From positions 1,798,001 through 1,862,000 of the forward strand of contig NZ_CP159534.1 in assembly GCF_040529335.1 (NCBI RefSeq): 64,000 nucleotides of DNA, written 5' to 3'. Both the position numbers and the translations under genes were made by a program. Each line of letters begins with the position of its first letter. Position 1 is the first letter of the stretch. Under the pieces are notes generated by a model that worked only from the letters and a program-made list of their open reading frames with translations, had not been told where the DNA came from and ran no database searches. Shown in pieces: positions 63,797 to 64,000 of the stretch. Source of the DNA: Streptomyces sp. HUAS MG91. GTDB taxonomy: Bacteria > Actinomycetota > Actinomycetes > Streptomycetales > Streptomycetaceae.

Positions 63797-64000
63797 TTAC
63801 TGGCGCATGGCCCAGCCCCGCTCGCGCAGGGACGCGGCCAGTTTCGGGGCGGCGGCGGGCTGCACCATGAGCTGCACGAAACCGGCCTGCTGCCCGGTCG
63901 CGTGCTCGATGCGGACGTCCTCGACGTTGACCCCGGCCGCGCCGGCGTCGGCGAAGATGCGGGCCAGCTCGCCGGGCTGGTCGGAGATGAGCACGGCGAC
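63797..64000 (-). CDS. tyrA: Prephenate dehydrogenase, C-terminal ACT domain (5' end outside window)
   Basis: Only the last 67 residues are visible, and the frame is open to the window edge. VLISDQPGELARIFADAGAAGVNVEDVRIEHATGQQAGFVQLMV is an ACT regulatory domain, as found at the C-terminus of actinobacterial TyrA, where it senses tyrosine. The position directly before cmk supports TyrA; without the catalytic domain another ACT protein cannot be excluded. Confidence 0.8.
   Translation of the reverse strand, partial: VAVLISDQPGELARIFADAGAAGVNVEDVRIEHATGQQAGFVQLMVQPAAAPKLAASLRERGWAMRQ

Overview
The window is a stretch of a Streptomyces-type chromosome. Base composition is very G+C-rich throughout, codon third positions are almost all G/C, and many starts are GTG or TTG. 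The gene content is characteristic of the genus: a four-gene conservon, two streptogrisin-type secreted proteases, Rpf/LysM cell-wall proteins, a SepF-like division protein, a LAXTG-type sortase substrate and a textbook Rex operator. I see no tRNA, rRNA, phage, insertion sequence or CRISPR array. From memory, the order LPMO - dnaE2 - sepF-like - der - plsC - cmk - tyrA matches one arm of the S. coelicolor core chromosome; this was not checked by alignment.

Layout. 1-4.3 kb: surface polysaccharide genes (flippase fusion, membrane-anchored GH39). 4.5-13.4 kb: single-gene units (AAA ATPase, GntR regulator, acetyltransferases, DUF402, methyltransferase/SMI1 pair, a 45-residue small protein, a copper LPMO with a cell-wall sorting signal, a damaged MarR/cupin pair). 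13.5-18.0 kb: a LexA-controlled mutagenesis operon (dnaE2 plus an ImuB-like protein). 18.0-21.6 kb: a sugar/polyol catabolic set (TIM-barrel isomerase, Gfo/Idh/MocA oxidoreductase, ROK regulator) with an operator-like palindrome in the divergent promoter. 21.7-26.4 kb: a membrane protein, an acetate-type transporter and adhE under a perfect Rex site. 26.4-29.7 kb: two secreted S1 proteases flanking a band-7 protein.

30.0-40.0 kb is the most interesting block. An eight-gene leftward operon holds two LLM flavin monooxygenases, a DUF1684 protein, an FAD/NAD(P) protein, two permeases, one ATPase and one binding protein. It is divergent from a second binding protein whose transcript begins with a 23-codon leader peptide ending in Cys. 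Two binding proteins, two permeases, one ATPase and two LLM monooxygenases is the inventory of the Bacillus Tcy/Cmo system for S-substituted cysteines. I propose an actinobacterial organosulfur salvage locus controlled by a cysteine-sensing leader.

40.1-45.3 kb: a conservon (cvnA-D) and a DUF5685 protein with an extreme Cys-rich tail. 45.7-56 kb: SepF-like protein, an MFS exporter, a membrane mannosyltransferase-like protein, PAP2 phosphatase, I78 inhibitor, an orphan ctaD, a WYL regulator, and a glycosyltransferase with a co-translated duplicated-domain partner. 56.2-60.8 kb: a lipoprotein, small membrane and hypothetical proteins and two Rpf/LysM proteins. 60.8-64.0 kb: the conserved leftward run der - plsC - cmk - tyrA (tyrA runs off the end). 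An interspersed intergenic repeat with the core GGGGCGCGGGGAACTGCGCG recurs five times, usually beside terminator-like stems.
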